From positions 1 through 64,000 of the forward strand of contig QCFU01000006.1 of assembly GCA_003278305.1 (NCBI GenBank): a stretch of DNA of 64,000 nt. Direction: 5' to 3'. The DNA comes from Prochlorococcus sp. AG-363-M21. GTDB taxonomy: Bacteria; Cyanobacteriota; Cyanobacteriia; PCC-6307; Cyanobiaceae. The position numbers were made by a program, and so were the translations under genes. Below the pieces are notes generated by a model. The model saw nothing but the letters and a program-made list of their open reading frames with translations. It did no database searches and was not told where the DNA came from. This document shows positions 55,312 to 63,743 of the stretch, piece by piece; position 1 is the first letter of the stretch; every line of letters starts with the position of its first letter.

Positions 55312-56361
55312 TTGGAATCTTCCAATTTAAGCGAATTGGATCCCTCCATTGGGATTCTAATTATTGGTCATGGGAGTAGAAATCGTTTGGCCATTGCAGA
55401 GTTTGCTGAACTTGCTGCATTGCTAAGAGAGGCATTCCCCAAAAACCCCGTTGAATATGGATACCTTGAATTTGCGACTCCTATCATTTCAACCGCTTTA
55501 GACCGCTTAAAAAAACAATCGGTCAAGAGAGTATTAGCAATTCCAGCAATGTTGTTTGCAGCTGGTCATGCAAAAAATGATATACCAGCCTTGCTCAACG
55601 CTTATTCAAAGAAAAATGATTTAGAAATAATTTATGGAAGAGAGCTGGGAATCAATAATCTAATGATCACTGCAGCAGGTGAAAGGATTAAAGAGGTAAT
55701 AGCTAAAGAAGATAGTTATCCCATCGCAAAAACACTTTTGGTTGTTGTTGGGAGAGGATCCTCAGACCCAGATGCCAATTCAAATGTAGCTAAAATAACA
55801 AGGATGTTAGTTGAGGGGATGGGTTTTGGTTGGGGGGAAACAGCTTATTCAGGAGTCACCTTCCCATTGGTTAAGCCTGCTTTAAAACAAGTTATTAAAT
55901 TAGGCTTTAAAAGAATAGTTGTTTTTCCATACTTTTTATTTTCAGGTGTTTTAGTTAGCCGTATTAGAAAACAAACCCAAGAGATTGCTTCTCAATTTCC
56001 AAATGTTGAATTTCTAGAAGCAAAGTATTTATGTACTCACCCTCTTGTTATAGAAACAATTATAGAAAGAATTGGTGAGGCCTTAGAGGGAAAAAATAAT
56101 ATGAATTGCTCTCTTTGCAAATATAGATCTAATCTCCTTGGATTTGAAAAAGAAGTTGGTTTGCCACAAAAAAGCAATCATCATCATGTAGAAGGATTGG
56201 CTGAAAGTTGCAATCTTTGCGAAGAAGAGTGTACTAGTGCATGTGAGTTCATAGATGAGAACAAAGATGAGAACAAAGATCATCATCATCATCATGAAAA
56301 GATTCCTTATCCTCAAGCAAACCACCCATTTGGACCTGTCACGCTTCGCAATTCAAGTTAA
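55312..56361 (+). CDS. cbiX: CbiX/SirB-type sirohydrochlorin chelatase with Cys/His-rich C-terminus
   Basis: Class II chelatase inserting cobalt or iron into sirohydrochlorin. The 349 residues contain two CbiX domains: domain 1 (about 10-125) starts with IGILIIGHGSRNRLAIAEFA, and domain 2 (about 140-255) has LLVVVGRGSSDPDANSNVAK. After it come MNCSLCKYR (Met264, Cys266, Cys269), as in the MxCxxC motif of Bacillus CbiX, and CNLCEEECTSACEF near 301-314. A five-His run is at 324-328. These could bind a [4Fe-4S] cluster and store metal. The start is TTG 55312. It is divergent from the flavoprotein oxidase gene. Confidence 0.88.
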   Translation: MESSNLSELDPSIGILIIGHGSRNRLAIAEFAELAALLREAFPKNPVEYGYLEFATPIISTALDRLKKQSVKRVLAIPAMLFAAGHAKNDIPALLNAYSKKNDLEIIYGRELGINNLMITAAGERIKEVIAKEDSYPIAKTLLVVVGRGSSDPDANSNVAKITRMLVEGMGFGWGETAYSGVTFPLVKPALKQVIKLGFKRIVVFPYFLFSGVLVSRIRKQTQEIASQFPNVEFLEAKYLCTHPLVIETIIERIGEALEGKNNMNCSLCKYRSNLLGFEKEVGLPQKSNHHHVEGLAESCNLCEEECTSACEFIDENKDENKDHHHHHEKIPYPQANHPFGPVTLRNSS

Positions 56362-56773
56362 GAGTAAATATAAAAATAATAGGTATAAATTCCTGCCTCA
56401 AGAGTCTCTTTCTTGCGTGTGTCGCAATGGACTCGTTGCAGATAAGAAGAGCTTATCGATTTGTTGGGATAGATTTCCCCAGCACTTTTCCACAGGTGAA
56501 AGGAAGTTTTCCACGTCCCGAAACTCTTGATTTCAGCTGATTACTTGGATCATGTTTTTTTCTGTTAGTTGTGAAAGAAAATTTCAAAGTAAGTGATCAT
56601 CTTAATTATTTTTTTGCTTTTTTTTATTTGATTTTCTTCAGTCTTTGAGAGTCATTGTACTGGAATGAGTCTCGCTTTATCTCAAATATTTGATATAGAT
56701 TTTTTTAATCTTTGACTCTTGCCAGATCTTTGTAGATCCTAAATATCAGGAATAATTTTTTGTTACGCGATTA
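56362..56773. other. 412-base gap with DnaA-box-like cluster
   Basis: No coding frame beyond short chance ones is seen in this gap. The first half is fairly GC-rich for this genome (GCGTGTGTCGCAATGGACTC at 56415-56434) and holds three DnaA-box-like sites, annotated separately. The second half is AT-rich and presumably contains the promoter of the DUF2811 gene. No tRNA or standard non-coding RNA is recognisable, but an unrecognised RNA in the first half is possible. Confidence 0.45.
56474..56515 (+). promoter_or_regulatory. Three DnaA-box-like sites
   Basis: Within 42 bases lie TTTCCCCAG (56474-56482), TTTTCCACA (56486-56494) and TTTTCCACG (56507-56515). The second is a perfect cyanobacterial-type DnaA box and the others differ at one or two positions. 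All have the same orientation, with starts 12 and 21 bases apart. A titration or regulatory site for DnaA is possible; no dnaA, dnaN or gidA gene is nearby, which argues against the main origin. Confidence 0.45.
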
Positions 56774-57031
56774 ATGGATTTAACTCAGATTCAAACTCTT
56801 CAAGAACCTTCGTCCAAGCCTTTAAACAATGTTGAAATTCAAGAAAGCATTAGCCTTGAGGCTGAAATACCAGAAGCTCTATATAACGGTATGAAAAAAT
56901 TTATATATAGCAATCCCAATTGGGATCAGTACAAAGTAATGAGTTCAGCTTTAGCTAATTTTTTATTTCAGAATGGATGTAGCGACAGAGCGGTTTCTGA
57001 GAGATATTTAGACGATCTTTTTAACCTTTAA
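56774..57031 (+). CDS. DUF2811 small cyanobacterial protein
   Basis: An 85-residue protein of the DUF2811 type: the conserved core is ISLEAEIPEALYNGMKKFIY (25-44) followed by NPNWDQYKVMSSALANFLFQ and CSDRAVSERYLDDLF. It is a soluble helical protein of unknown function, found only in cyanobacteria as far as I know. The last 11 bases overlap the convergent GMC oxidoreductase gene. Confidence 0.8.
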   Translation: MDLTQIQTLQEPSSKPLNNVEIQESISLEAEIPEALYNGMKKFIYSNPNWDQYKVMSSALANFLFQNGCSDRAVSERYLDDLFNL

Positions 57032-58661
57032 GATCATCAATTCCCTGAAGGCATGCTCTTCTAGTGATTGCCATCATCGTTAGTGTTGGACTTTGCCAAG
57101 AAGAAGTCGTCCAGCACGCTCCATCAACAACTAGTACATTTTTGCATTGCCATAATCTGTTATATCTGTCTAAGACACTTTCTTCTTGAATGTTACCCAT
57201 AGGAGCTCCTCCTACTTCGTGGATGTAATAGCCTGGAGGGGGTGCTTCTTCTTTTAATGCAATTGATTGATTTATAATCTGCTGAAGACAAGGAATATTA
57301 ATTAGTTCATTCATAGGAGAAATTTCCCCTCCAGAGATTTGTATACATTTTTCAATAGTTTGATTCATATCTTTAACCATTCTTTTTTCATTTGTATTCC
57401 ACTTAAAATTTATGTGAGGGATTGGTATTCCCCACTTATCTGATTTTTCGGAAAGAGTAACTTTATTGTCCTTATAAGGTAGTACTTCTCCATGACCAAT
57501 TAAAAAACCTATATCAGAATATTTCTTTTTCTTTATGAACTCAGGTAGCTCAAATCTACCTATAGCACCCCAAATTCCATACCCTCTAATAAAGTCTTTG
57601 TCTTTTTCTACTTTTAATTGGTTTCCAAATGGAATGAAGAAACTACCTGCCCCAGATAGCTTATTTTGTGCATAGTTTATATCTTCACTTTTACTATTAG
57701 TTGGATATGAGAAGAATCTACAAGTAGAGACATGATCCATTAGATTACATCCAATGCTATTCGATGGGTCTATTAATCCTTTACTTTGCTTGGCTTCTTC
57801 TGAATTAAGTAAGATTTTTAATGTTTGTATAGTAGACGCGCAAAGGATTATTAGCTTACTTTCGATTTTTTTTCTATTCCCAGTCTTCTGGTCAATGGCA
57901 ATGATTCCTTTTGCTTTGTCTTGAGATTGATTAAGTATTAATTTTTCTACAATATGTAATGGCAACAAGTCTACATTGCCAGTTTTAATTGCCATTTTTA
58001 ATGTACTTCCTTGACTACTAAATTTTGGGAACCCCTTGCCTATATGTGGGCCAAAGCCCCTTGAATGAATTACTGGATAATTAAGCTTTTGGGTAACTGT
58101 TTTTGCAAACATCTTTTCGCTATTTGTAAATGGGAAAGGTTCCAAATAATTACCATCTGGTAATTGTTCTAATCCATCTCTCATTCCATATGTTTCTAAT
58201 AAATTTTCAACAGATTCATAGTGATCTTTGAGATCTTCATAATTGATAGGCCAACACTTTCCATAACCATCAGTTTTTGCAGCTTTAAAGTCTAGATTAG
58301 AGAGGCGAAGAGTAATGCCTCCCCAGGTATGGCTTCTTCCCCCTACTTGTTTCCCTTGTGTCCACAAGAAAGGTAATCCTTCAGGGACTGTATAAGGGTT
58401 ATCTTTTTCATTGACATATAAAGAAGGATTGGCTTTCCAAAAACCAGGATGTTGAGCTTGAATTCTATTTCTACCACTTATTATCCCTGTTAATCTCCTG
58501 TATGTATTTAAAGGTTCTGAGCCAATTACTTGACTTTCATTTAGTTGAGGCCCTGCTTCTATAACTAATACTCTTAGTCCTGATTTGGCTAGTGTAAGTG
58601 CAGCAACCCCCCCAGTCGCACCAGAGCCAACTACAATTGCTTCATATTGATTTTTGAGCAC
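57021..58661 (-). CDS. GMC family FAD-dependent oxidoreductase
   Basis: A 546-residue flavoprotein of the glucose-methanol-choline oxidoreductase family, possibly closer to bacterial gluconate/fructose dehydrogenase subunits. The FAD-binding start is YEAIVVGSGATGGVAALTLA (6-25) with LVIEAGPQLNESQV, and the second conserved segment is WTQGKQVGGRSHTWGGITLR near 102-121. The C-terminal motif is VLVVDGACWTTSSWQSPTLT. No signal peptide or Cys-rich cytochrome-binding part is present. The substrate is unknown. It starts with GTG at 58661. Confidence 0.87.
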   Translation of the reverse strand: MLKNQYEAIVVGSGATGGVAALTLAKSGLRVLVIEAGPQLNESQVIGSEPLNTYRRLTGIISGRNRIQAQHPGFWKANPSLYVNEKDNPYTVPEGLPFLWTQGKQVGGRSHTWGGITLRLSNLDFKAAKTDGYGKCWPINYEDLKDHYESVENLLETYGMRDGLEQLPDGNYLEPFPFTNSEKMFAKTVTQKLNYPVIHSRGFGPHIGKGFPKFSSQGSTLKMAIKTGNVDLLPLHIVEKLILNQSQDKAKGIIAIDQKTGNRKKIESKLIILCASTIQTLKILLNSEEAKQSKGLIDPSNSIGCNLMDHVSTCRFFSYPTNSKSEDINYAQNKLSGAGSFFIPFGNQLKVEKDKDFIRGYGIWGAIGRFELPEFIKKKKYSDIGFLIGHGEVLPYKDNKVTLSEKSDKWGIPIPHINFKWNTNEKRMVKDMNQTIEKCIQISGGEISPMNELINIPCLQQIINQSIALKEEAPPPGYYIHEVGGAPMGNIQEESVLDRYNRLWQCKNVLVVDGACWTTSSWQSPTLTMMAITRRACLQGIDDLKG

Positions 58662-58800
58662 AGCAAAGCAAAGTCTATTTTTATTAAATCTATAATTATC
58701 TTGGTATTTCTTACAATTAAAAAGAAATTATTTAAAAAGAGTAAATTTAATTAGCTTGTACAAAGACTATTAGTAGTTAGTGATGGATAGTTAAGTTGAA

Positions 58801-59103
58801 TTAGCTTCTAGCAACCCAGGATGGTGCACCAGTAAACCAATCACCTAAATCTTCTTGATTAGGATTATAAAATGAATTTGGTTCAGTGGAACATAGATCA
58901 AGATCGTTTAAAAACATATCTATTGAATCAGAGTTTTGCTCACATTGTTGTATTCGACGAGACCTCCTTAGCCAAGAGTTTATAGTTTGATCTTTATCAG
59001 CTAATTGATTTATATAAAGTCTTTCCTGAAATGTGACTTGATTACCATGAGCAAGTCTTGAAAGGATTTCTTTTATTCGAATTCTAGAAGAAGGTGAAAG
59101 CAT
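58801..59103 (-). CDS. Small soluble protein, unknown function
   Basis: A 100-residue hydrophilic protein with a helical first half (SRIRIKEILSRLAHGNQVTF, 6-25; ERLYINQLADKDQTINSWLR) and an acidic, Asn/Asp-rich second half ending in GDWFTGAPSWVARS. I recognise no family, but the composition is that of a real gene and it fills the interval between the GMC gene and the pentapeptide gene. No motif is seen. Confidence 0.65.
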   Translation of the reverse strand: MLSPSSRIRIKEILSRLAHGNQVTFQERLYINQLADKDQTINSWLRRSRRIQQCEQNSDSIDMFLNDLDLCSTEPNSFYNPNQEDLGDWFTGAPSWVARS

Positions 59104-59242
59104 TTTTTCTATGACAATACCAATTTATTTCTAGCTAGATTTTTGTGCTACTAGCAATTTGAAGTAAAATTTTGAAAGACTTCTATAGCTTTTAGTATAA
59201 TGTTTATATATTTTTAATATTCTTTAGAAACTAAGTGTCAAA

Positions 59243-59752
59243 ATGCATCACTCAAAAGAAAAAAAATTTCTGAAAAACTTCCTTAATTATACCTTTTCTA
59301 TAATAGCAGTTTCTCTAAGCTTACTTCTTGCCTTTCCAGTATGGGCATCTGCAGATTATGGTAAACAAACTCTAATTGGTGCAGATTTTTCTAATACAGA
59401 TTTAAAAGGAGCGACCTTTTATTTAACCAACCTCCAAGATGCAGATTTATCTGGTAGTGATTTAGAAGGAGCTAGTTTCTTTGATGCTAAGCTTAAAAAT
59501 ACTAATTTAAGTAATACAAATTTAAAAGAAGCTACATTAGACTCAGCTATAATTGATGGTGCAAATTTAAATAATGCTTACTTAGAGGATGCATTTGCTT
59601 TTAATACACTTTTCAAGAATGTAAGTATAATAGGTAGTGATTTTACTAATGTCATTTTAGGCACTAGAGAGACCGACTATCTTTGCTCTATTGCTGAAGG
59701 TATAAATACTATTAGCAATAAATCCACTAAAGATACACTCGGCTGCAAATAA
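59243..59752 (+). CDS. Exported pentapeptide-repeat protein
   Basis: A 169-residue protein with a signal peptide (about 1-36, ending FPVWASADYG) and about seven or eight pentapeptide repeats of the A(D/N)LxG type from 43 to 130 (GADFSNTDLKGATFY, ADLSGSDLEGASFF, TNLSNTNLKEATLD). These fold into a right-handed beta helix. Cys153 and Cys168 near the end may form a disulfide. Similar proteins occur in the thylakoid lumen of cyanobacteria; the function is unknown. It is the only plus-strand gene between 57031 and 60967. Confidence 0.88.
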   Translation: MHHSKEKKFLKNFLNYTFSIIAVSLSLLLAFPVWASADYGKQTLIGADFSNTDLKGATFYLTNLQDADLSGSDLEGASFFDAKLKNTNLSNTNLKEATLDSAIIDGANLNNAYLEDAFAFNTLFKNVSIIGSDFTNVILGTRETDYLCSIAEGINTISNKSTKDTLGCK

Positions 59753-59775
59753 TTTCTTAGCAAATATTCTATATA

Positions 59776-60174
59776 TTAATAAGTTTTTTTATATAATCTT
59801 CCTAGTGATCCAACTGGCCACCCTAATAGTCGTAGATGTTTTATCAACGTTGAAGAAAAATTATAGTTAAATTGATTTCTATTAAGTGTATGACCCAGCT
59901 CTTTCAATGTAATAGATAAAAGTTTAAATTCTCTTTCCGAACCATGCCTTTTTTCAATAAGCTTATAATCACCAAGCATATAATTAATAATATTAGGATT
60001 ACTGCTATATCCAATTTTTATTTTTTTATCACGATCTCTAAAGTATGTATAGATCAAGCCTAAATTTCTTAACGTGTTGTTTTGAATAAATAATTCTATC
60101 GATGTATTAGTATCTATTATTGGTTGAATTAAACAATCTTCAATCTCATCGTATTTTTTAAAAGATTTATTCAT
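59776..60174 (-). CDS. GIY-YIG (T5orf172/MUG113)-like protein, second gene of RHH unit
   Basis: A 132-residue soluble protein. Residues 38-85 resemble the T5orf172/MUG113 fold: LGLIYTYFRDRDKKIKIGYS (39-58), then EKRHGSEREFKLLSITLKEL with the candidate Glu80 or Glu82. The catalytic Arg usually found after KIGYS is not obvious. The C-terminus is basic (HLRLLGWPVGSLGRLYKK). Its ATG directly follows the stop of the ribbon-helix-helix gene, so the two are surely co-transcribed. It may be a nuclease, a decayed nuclease or a DNA-binding partner. Confidence 0.6.
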   Translation of the reverse strand: MNKSFKKYDEIEDCLIQPIIDTNTSIELFIQNNTLRNLGLIYTYFRDRDKKIKIGYSSNPNIINYMLGDYKLIEKRHGSEREFKLLSITLKELGHTLNRNQFNYNFSSTLIKHLRLLGWPVGSLGRLYKKTY

Positions 60175-60672
60175 TTAATTAGAGAATTTAGATTCATACA
60201 TTTCCCAGGCGCTGCTTGCTTCTGCAAGCGCAATTCGTTTTTCACAAGCAATGTCATATCTTTCAATTGCAATAGAAGGGATAGATCCTGTACTTTTCAT
60301 TGCTCTCAATCCAGTTTCGAGACATTGCAATGCGATGCTTGAGAGGTCTCTGCCTTCCGCTGCTGCCCATGCTTTCATTAAATAATTCAAGCTTGAAGGA
60401 ACTGACACCTGAAGCTTGTATGTATTAGGTGTGTTAAGTGATAAATCGTCGAGGCTGTTTTCTTTAGATGTTATTTCGTGCTTGATGGCCCTTCTTAAAT
60501 TTTTGAGCTCTTCATCCAACTCAGGAAGATTCTTGTTTCCAGAACGTTCATCTAGAGAATAGATTTCTTTCTCATGCTTTGAAATAGATTCAATCGCCCA
60601 TAAAGATAATTCATCCGAGAGCGAAGTCCTCTTAATCCAATCGTTTCTTGCTTGGCCCCAGCTACGTTGCAT
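60175..60672 (-). CDS. Ribbon-helix-helix DNA-binding protein
   Basis: A 165-residue protein with a ribbon-helix-helix (Arc/CopG/MetJ-like) segment at about 85-126: TYKLQVSVPSSLNYLMKAWA (strand and first helix) and EGRDLSSIALQCLETGLRAM (second helix). The N-terminal 80 residues are helical and charged and do not match a known domain. It is the first gene of a unit with the GIY-YIG-like gene, and operator-like repeats lie upstream at 60699-60755. Autoregulation is therefore likely by inference. It starts at ATG 60672. Confidence 0.7.
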   Translation of the reverse strand: MQRSWGQARNDWIKRTSLSDELSLWAIESISKHEKEIYSLDERSGNKNLPELDEELKNLRRAIKHEITSKENSLDDLSLNTPNTYKLQVSVPSSLNYLMKAWAAAEGRDLSSIALQCLETGLRAMKSTGSIPSIAIERYDIACEKRIALAEASSAWEMYESKFSN

Positions 60673-60698
60673 ACCTTGTTCCTAGTAAAGATATTATA

Positions 60699-60755
60699 AT
60701 AGAATCTCTACAGATTGTCTACAAACTCTATTTAGATTCTATATGGATTCTGTAG
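60699..60755 (-). promoter_or_regulatory. Operator-like repeats upstream of the RHH gene
   Basis: Within 57 bases, starting 27 bases upstream of the RHH start codon, lie four related sites. They are ATAGAATCT (60699-60707), which is the reverse complement of AGATTCTAT (60734-60742), plus AGATTGTCTA (60712-60721) and GGATTCTGTAG (60745-60755). The consensus is RGATTCTRTA in direct and inverted order, as expected for repeated operator half-sites of an RHH repressor. Confidence 0.6.
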
Positions 60756-61005
60756 CCTATCCGTAATCCCTTTGTTTTTGTTGTTTGGGGTTGATGTTTT
60801 TTAGAGTTAGCTTTTGCTTTTTCTGCGTGATTTTATAAGGCTATTTTAAAAAATGGATTTACTCATCTTTTTGATTTTCAAGAGCTAGCAAGTTGATTTT
60901 GCTTCAAATTCATTCCAATAAAAGGGTTTCTAACCCCAAAAAAATTAATATGCTTGAAAGCACTCTTTGCGCCTCGCGACTTCGTTATATTTCCTTTATA
61001 TTTCA
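60756..61005. other. Spacer between the RHH unit and the NmrA-like gene
   Basis: With the repeats it makes a gap of 333 bases. I see no coding frame, tRNA or GC-rich hairpin here. It presumably carries the promoter of the NmrA-like gene. The segment GCGCCTCGCGACTTC (60970-60984) is locally GC-rich without a visible reason. Confidence 0.35.
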
Positions 61006-61992
61006 ATGGATTTATCTTTAAGGTTCTTGAAGAAGATGAGTTTGTCTTTGAGTCTTACAAAAGAAAAACCAGTAGTTGCAGTCACTATGGCTAATGGTTT
61101 GCAAGGTCGCTCTGTTATTCGCCATTTATCCAAATCTGGAAAGTTTCATATAAGAGCTTTAACTAGAAACCCTTTTAGCAGTAAATCCAAGGATTTACTG
61201 AATTATCCAAACGTAGAAATTGTTGGTGCCGATTTATTAAATATAGAAAGTTTAGAAAAGGCCTTTCAAGGGGTGCATGGGATTTTTGGCAATACTACTC
61301 CTACAAAAGGCTGGAGAGTTTTTAGAGGAAGTATGGTTAGAGAGTATGAGATGGCTCAAGGCAGAAATCTCATAAACTCCGTTAAAAACGCTTATATTTC
61401 TGGAAAGCTAAAGCACTTTGTATTTAGCTCTGTTTGCAAATCAAGCGATCCTTTACTGTCAACGCCAGCACCAGGGCATTTCTCAAGCAAATGGGATATA
61501 GAAGAATGTATATCTCATAATGACCTTCAATCTATAACTACAGTTATAAGGCCAGCAAGTTATTTTGAAAACTTTTTCTCTAATATTCCAGGGGCGCGAA
61601 TTTCAGAAACATCCTTCCCTGGCGTTGTTCACCCTGAAAGGAAATGGCAAACAATAGCAGTAGATGATGTAGGTGCTTGGACAAATGCAATATTAAATCA
61701 TCCAGATAAATTCTTAGGAGAAGCTATTAACCTTGCAGGTGAAGAGATGACAGGGAATCAAATGGCAGAACTTTTTCAGTCTTTAAAGACTTCTCAATCT
61801 AAAAAGGTTAAATACGAAATGCTTCCTAGATTTCTTCTTAGATTAATTGAACATGATATAGCTATCATGGCATCTTGGATAGAGAGGTCTGGTTATGGTG
61901 CAAATATTTCATACTTAAAATCTTTATCTAATGAACTTGATTTTTCAATGACATCCTTATCAAGTTGGTTGAGGCAGAAAAGATTTGTTTAG
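61006..61992 (+). CDS. NmrA-like NAD(P)-binding protein
   Basis: A 328-residue protein of the NmrA-like/atypical SDR group. The nucleotide-binding segment is PVVAVTMANGLQGRSVIRHL, near 22-41; it is a variant (TMANGLQG in place of GxTGxxG). Downstream are FHIRALTRNPFSSKSKDLL, VHGIFGNTTP and FVFSSVCKSSDPLL. The Tyr-x-x-x-Lys pair of catalytic SDRs is not present. It could be a redox sensor or a reductase. Start choice: ATG 61006; ATG 61036 is also possible, and a TTG at 60967 would add an unrelated segment. Confidence 0.8.
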   Translation: MDLSLRFLKKMSLSLSLTKEKPVVAVTMANGLQGRSVIRHLSKSGKFHIRALTRNPFSSKSKDLLNYPNVEIVGADLLNIESLEKAFQGVHGIFGNTTPTKGWRVFRGSMVREYEMAQGRNLINSVKNAYISGKLKHFVFSSVCKSSDPLLSTPAPGHFSSKWDIEECISHNDLQSITTVIRPASYFENFFSNIPGARISETSFPGVVHPERKWQTIAVDDVGAWTNAILNHPDKFLGEAINLAGEEMTGNQMAELFQSLKTSQSKKVKYEMLPRFLLRLIEHDIAIMASWIERSGYGANISYLKSLSNELDFSMTSLSSWLRQKRFV

Positions 61993-62140
61993 TTTAATAA
62001 ATAATCTTAATTAAGCTTTGATAAGAAAGATTGATTTCTAATAAACCTTATTAAGAATATTTAAAGATAGATCATTCCTTTGATTTTGTATTTTATTTAT
62101 ATTGGGCATTTGACATTTTTTAAGCAAATAATTTTTTATT

Positions 62141-62344
62141 ATGAAAAAATCTTTAAGGGTATTTGCTTACCTTTTCTCTTGGATGACAGCAAGTATCTTA
62201 CTTGCATTCATAATTGATATCGGCTTTATTCAAGTTGGCCTAATTGAGAGTGGGAGTAGCGCAGAAAGATTGGTGTATGTTTTATCAGCTATTGCATGCT
62301 TGTTAGGTGGGTTTTCTTTATTTGAAGAAGTTTTCTCTAAATAG
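62141..62344 (+). CDS. Small two-helix membrane protein, unknown
   Basis: A 67-residue protein with a basic N-terminus (MKKSLRVFAYLF) and two membrane helices (about 8-29 and 44-62) joined by IQVGLIESGSSAERLV. No family is recognised. It lies 148 bases after the NmrA-like gene, is convergent with the membrane protein at 62403 and has an AT-rich leader. Confidence 0.55.
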   Translation: MKKSLRVFAYLFSWMTASILLAFIIDIGFIQVGLIESGSSAERLVYVLSAIACLLGGFSLFEEVFSK

Positions 62345-62402
62345 AAATATACTTTTTATATTATTTAATTTTATCTTTATGAAAGAACAATTTTTTATTT
62401 TT

Positions 62403-63125
62403 TTAAACTTTGGATAATATACCTTTATGGTAAGCATAATTTTGAATATAAAATGCATACATAGGACAGGTTATAAAATAACCAACATTACATGTAAGTA
62501 ATGAAGATAAAGCAACAATTAAACCTCCTAAAAAACTTATTAATAGAAAATAAGGCCAATCTCGAGAACCAAATACAGATCTAAAGGAACTGTTAAAGGC
62601 TTCTAGTATTGATTGATCAGTTAAGAATATTTTATTAATATAGATTGGTCCTAGCATAGCTATAATTAACCCTGGTAAAAAACATAACATATATCCTAAT
62701 AGCATCATTGCTGTATGGAAAACACCCGCGAATATATATCTGATTCTTCTACGATTAAGTTCATTGAATGCTTTTTTAGCAGTAACCCTTTCTTCTCCGC
62801 CGTTATAATACATTGCAGGTATCGCAAATATCATTGCTAAAAGAGTGGAAAATACAAGCCATAAAGGTAAGCCTCCAAATAATCCAACTATTAAGCCTAG
62901 TATTGTAAGAGGCCCTTCCGGACCATTAGTCCCATAATGAAGAATATCCAGGAATAATCCAAGGTATAAGCAGAAATATAGAACAATTATTCCACCTAGA
63001 TATACAATAAATGCAAGCACCCATGCTACGCAAAGGGCTGGAAAATGTTTTATAAAGTCTTTCCAAGCTCTTTCAATAGAAGGCTTTTGAAAAGCAAAAT
63101 CCGAACTTTGAGATGAACTCATCAT
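62403..63125 (-). CDS. Integral membrane protein, unknown
   Basis: A 240-residue protein with about five or six membrane helices from residue 28 to 230, preceded by an amphipathic start (SSQSSDFAFQKPSIERAWKD). Internal features are GGEERVTAKKAFNELNRRRI (near 111-130), a polar loop, and GSRDWPYFLLISFLGGLIVA. The layout resembles bacterial DUF975/glycerophosphodiesterase membrane-domain-like proteins, but I do not claim a family. It is isolated between two gaps. Confidence 0.65.
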   Translation of the reverse strand: MMSSSQSSDFAFQKPSIERAWKDFIKHFPALCVAWVLAFIVYLGGIIVLYFCLYLGLFLDILHYGTNGPEGPLTILGLIVGLFGGLPLWLVFSTLLAMIFAIPAMYYNGGEERVTAKKAFNELNRRRIRYIFAGVFHTAMMLLGYMLCFLPGLIIAMLGPIYINKIFLTDQSILEAFNSSFRSVFGSRDWPYFLLISFLGGLIVALSSLLTCNVGYFITCPMYAFYIQNYAYHKGILSKV

Positions 63126-63550
63126 GATTTGATTGTGAGAAATATTCTTTGAATTGATTTCTTATTTTATTTTGATTTAAGATTTAAATATAGCAATGGT
63201 ATTTATTTTAAAAGCATTTTAATTACATATTTGCATTTATCTTTAGAAGGTTTATAATTTTTGTCCTCAGCCTTAAAGTTCAGGCTTTGACTACTGCTTG
63301 TAAGGCATTTGAGTTATTGCGAGCAAAGCCAATTATTTGACATCAGCTTGTATATTCTTGAATGATTATTTTGATAACAACTAATCTTTGCTCTATTTGG
63401 AAATAAGAATGCTGGAGCTATTAAAATACTTAAATGAGTTATTCTTATAAAAGTAGTAAGTTCTGAGTTGGATTGCCTATATTTACTCGCAATTATAAAA
63501 CTTTGAAGAAAAAAATATTATTAATTCCTTTGAATCTCCCCGTAATAGAA
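63126..63550. other. Gene-free stretch before tRNA-Ser
   Basis: About 425 AT-rich bases without a convincing frame on either strand. The segment AGCCTTAAAGTTCAGGCTTT (63269-63288) contains AGCCT...AGGCT as a short imperfect hairpin followed by TTTGA; it is too weak to call. No RNA gene is recognised. Confidence 0.35.
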
Positions 63551-63637
63551 CGGAGAGTGGGGGATTCGAACCCCCGAAGGACTTGCACCCTTGCTAGTTT
63601 TCAAGACTAGAGCCATAAACCACTCGACCAACTCTCC
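63551..63637 (-). tRNA. tRNA-Ser (anticodon UGA)
   Basis: An 87-base minus-strand gene. The acceptor stem pairs GGAGAGT at 63631-63637 with ACTCTCC at 63552-63558, and the discriminator base is G at 63551. The anticodon loop CTTGAAA gives anticodon UGA, reading UCA and other UCN serine codons. A long variable arm (AAGGGTGCAAGTCCTT) and the T arm GGGGGTTCGAATCCCCC confirm a class II tRNA-Ser. The CCA end is not encoded. Confidence 0.97.
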
Positions 63638-63743
63638 ACTAATGATTTTACATTACCAACAGTAGAAATTTCAAAAAGGATATGTATTTATGTTGTTTGG
63701 AGAATTGTTTTCTTGATGAATACAGAATTCTCTACATAGCAAA

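Noticed and set aside
63551-63637. tRNA-Ser as an integration site of a mobile element
   Set aside because: No integrase and no repeat of the tRNA 3' end was seen in the window; the flanking 64 kb is housekeeping.
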